Source: Glaciecola sp028401415
Lineage (GTDB): Bacteria > Pseudomonadota > Gammaproteobacteria > Enterobacterales > Alteromonadaceae
Direction of reading: 5' to 3'
DNA length: 64,000 nucleotides
NCBI RefSeq assembly: GCF_028401415.2
Contig: NZ_CP171821.2
Location: 3,286,001-3,350,000, forward strand
The notes below the pieces were generated by a model. The model searched no databases and was not told the DNA's origin. It saw only the letters and a program-made list of their open reading frames with translations. The translations under genes were made by a program, and so were the position numbers. Shown here piece after piece: positions 62,490-64,000 of this stretch (its first letter is position 1; the number at the start of each line of letters is the position of its first letter).

Positions 62490-63824
62490 GTGAAGTACAT
62501 CATTATTATTCTATGGACGCTGAGTGTTGTGCTTGCGTACTTTTTCGGATTGTCGCAGCGATCCGAGACATTGGGCCCGACTGATACAAGCACACTTCAG
62601 TCTTCTCAAGTGCCTCACGATATAGCAGGTCATTCAAAACAACCGCCGTTGTACTCCAATAAAACGAACCAGTATGAAAGTGAAGCTCCTGCGGGCTCGA
62701 ATAGACAAGACGCTGAACTAAATCATGACGCGTGGGATGCAGAGACTGCCAAACAGACCATTGACGCGCTCAATCTGAATCTTCAGTCTTTTGATTTGAG
62801 AAGCCTATCAATAACTTACGATATCGTATCAGCGCTCAATGACACTGAATTCATGTCACTTTTAGAGAGTTATCTACCGCTTGGTGAAGACAATCAGCAA
62901 ACACAGGTCTTTGGCTTGTTATTGTTGAGCTATGCAGAAAAGCAGCCACAACGTGCGCTCAATTTAGCGCTTGACCACTCACCAGAAGGCATCACGAAAA
63001 CACTATTTCTCGGACAGGTGTTGGGTAAGTGGGCTGAACAGGACACAAATGCTGCATTGTCCTGGTATACCTCAAATCCTGAGCAGTTTGCAGGACCAAT
63101 GGGCGGTTTAGGCTTTAGTAAAATTGTATCGGTTATCGCCAGAGACGACATAGGGAGGGCTAGCGATTTGGTGATTGATAATATGCTTCAATCTCAAGAT
63201 TTCAATACAGGACTGGGGAGTATCATACAGCATGTAAATTCAGCTTCTGACTTTGACCTTGTGTTTTCTAAACTTAATGAGATGGATGAGCGGGCTCTAC
63301 CCCAATCTTCGGCTGTCAGGACAATGGCGATGTTCAAGCCAGATCTAGCTGTAGATTGGGTAGAAAACAAGTCTGAGGAATATGATGTAGACCAAGGGGC
63401 TTTGAGAGACGACATCTTTGGTACTTGGCAATCGCGAGACTTTGTTGAAGCAGCGAATTGGAGGCTGCAAAGTGCACCGCTTGAAGAGCGCCAAGCAGTC
63501 TTAGAAAAGATTTCGAAAGAGTATAGTCATGGGGAGAACTCGCAAAAACGATTTGTTTGGCTTGAGCAGCAGACTGACCTTGATATTACTTCAGCGAGAA
63601 TAAACATGATTGGCGGGATGGCATTTTCAGCACCGGATGTTGCGAGCGAACACTTGAAAAAAGTGCAAGACCCAGAAGAGAAGCTGGACTTGTCATATCG
63701 GATTTATTCGGGATATGAGCGCATAAGCCCTCGTCGTGCTGAGGATTTTTTAACATCGTCCGACATAAAAACAAAATTAGAAGCTCGCATCAAAAGCGCC
63801 AAGGAATTTGAAGCTCAGCGTTAA
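62490..63824 (+). CDS. Hypothetical membrane-anchored helical-repeat protein
   Basis: A 444-residue protein with an N-terminal membrane helix (about 2-20), a Ser/Thr/Gln-rich linker (about 25-85) and then a run of alpha-helical repeats of about 35-40 residues. The repeats carry motifs such as LGKWAEQDTNAALSWY, TWQSRDFVEAANWRL and PRRAEDFLTS, resembling the TPR/HEAT-like repeats in uncharacterised envelope proteins. GTG 62490 is the start (GGAT upstream; the nearby ATG is out of frame and stops at once). Role unknown, perhaps periplasmic protein-protein contact. Confidence 0.8.
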   Translation: MKYIIIILWTLSVVLAYFFGLSQRSETLGPTDTSTLQSSQVPHDIAGHSKQPPLYSNKTNQYESEAPAGSNRQDAELNHDAWDAETAKQTIDALNLNLQSFDLRSLSITYDIVSALNDTEFMSLLESYLPLGEDNQQTQVFGLLLLSYAEKQPQRALNLALDHSPEGITKTLFLGQVLGKWAEQDTNAALSWYTSNPEQFAGPMGGLGFSKIVSVIARDDIGRASDLVIDNMLQSQDFNTGLGSIIQHVNSASDFDLVFSKLNEMDERALPQSSAVRTMAMFKPDLAVDWVENKSEEYDVDQGALRDDIFGTWQSRDFVEAANWRLQSAPLEERQAVLEKISKEYSHGENSQKRFVWLEQQTDLDITSARINMIGGMAFSAPDVASEHLKKVQDPEEKLDLSYRIYSGYERISPRRAEDFLTSSDIKTKLEARIKSAKEFEAQR

Positions 63825-63861
63825 GCACTTTTCCATGTCGCGTTGTAGTAGCGAAGTGCTT
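63823..63861 (+). terminator. Weak hairpin overlapping the stop codon of the last gene
   Basis: AAGCACTT (63823-63830) pairs with AAGTGCTT (63854-63861) around a 23-nt loop with a possible inner CGC/GCG pair. No U-tract follows, so termination efficiency is uncertain. The remaining bases to 64000 hold nothing I can identify. Confidence 0.35.
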
Positions 63862-64000
63862 TGTCATGCTATTGATACTATAAGTAAAGCGAAGTTTGAT
63901 AAGGTCGCATGGTCATTGAATCCGCATCGAGCATAGAATATATTAAGGCTTTAAGCTGATCACTCGTTAAGCACAGAATTGGTCTAGTTTCACTTTTTGA

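Noticed and set aside
1..64000. Mobile elements, prophage, tRNA or rRNA genes
   Set aside because: I looked for transposase or integrase motifs, terminal inverted repeats, cloverleaf sequences and rRNA-like stretches and saw none.

Overview
The window looks like a chromosomal segment of a free-living, probably marine or plant/alga-associated gammaproteobacterium. The evidence is the scattered but recognisable gmk-rpoZ-spoT-trmH-recG order, hemC-hemD-hemX-hemY followed by nagZ, rsmJ, uspE, and an E. coli-like ldhA and trmH. It also carries secreted polysaccharide-degrading enzymes, a PEP-CTERM-type secreted protease and a flavin-dependent halogenase. I see no rRNA, tRNA, phage, transposase or CRISPR array, and I would not name a genus from this sequence alone.

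Layout. 1-5 kb is a stress/low-oxygen neighbourhood: a coiled-coil stress protein (cut by the window edge), an FNR-like regulator, Hsp20, UspA, an orphan GlgC and a UspE-like protein. 5-9.5 kb (minus) is an ABC exporter with HlyD-type adaptor. Three FNR-type palindromes (294-307, 1306-1319, 9433-9446) tie these units together, although the regulator lacks the N-terminal Fe-S cysteines of FNR. 9.5-10.4 kb is an unknown membrane-anchored coiled-coil protein. 10.6-17.4 kb is a methylcitrate operon (GntR regulator, prpB, prpC, acnD, prpF) with a palindromic operator. 17.4-21.7 kb holds a WD40 lipoprotein and a 7TM-PAS-GGDEF-EAL protein, converging. 21.8-27.7 kb (minus) is hemC-hemD-hemX-hemY-nagZ plus a carboxylesterase.

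27.8-36.2 kb is the most unusual part. Between gmk and rpoZ sit three secreted carbohydrate-active proteins: a beta-helix protein, a PL14-like alginate lyase and a GH5 endoglucanase. All three end in the same roughly 90-residue four-cysteine domain, which I cannot assign to a known family. A PEP-CTERM trypsin-like protease then separates rpoZ from spoT. 36.7-43 kb carries spoT, ridA, trmH, a thiol-peroxidase-like protein, a four-helix-bundle protein and isocitrate dehydrogenase with a divergent LysR regulator.

44.9-52.6 kb (minus) is a compact seven-gene RDD-SpoIIM-DUF4129-DUF4350-MoxR-DUF58-RDD operon, likely an envelope-associated MoxR ATPase system. 53.3-57.9 kb has recG, ldhA, rsmJ (with 14 perfect 9-bp repeats inside the coding sequence) and a peroxiredoxin. 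58-59.2 kb is a decayed S9 peptidase. 59.4-63.8 kb holds two unknown envelope proteins, a tryptophan-halogenase-family flavoenzyme and an unknown anchored helical-repeat protein.
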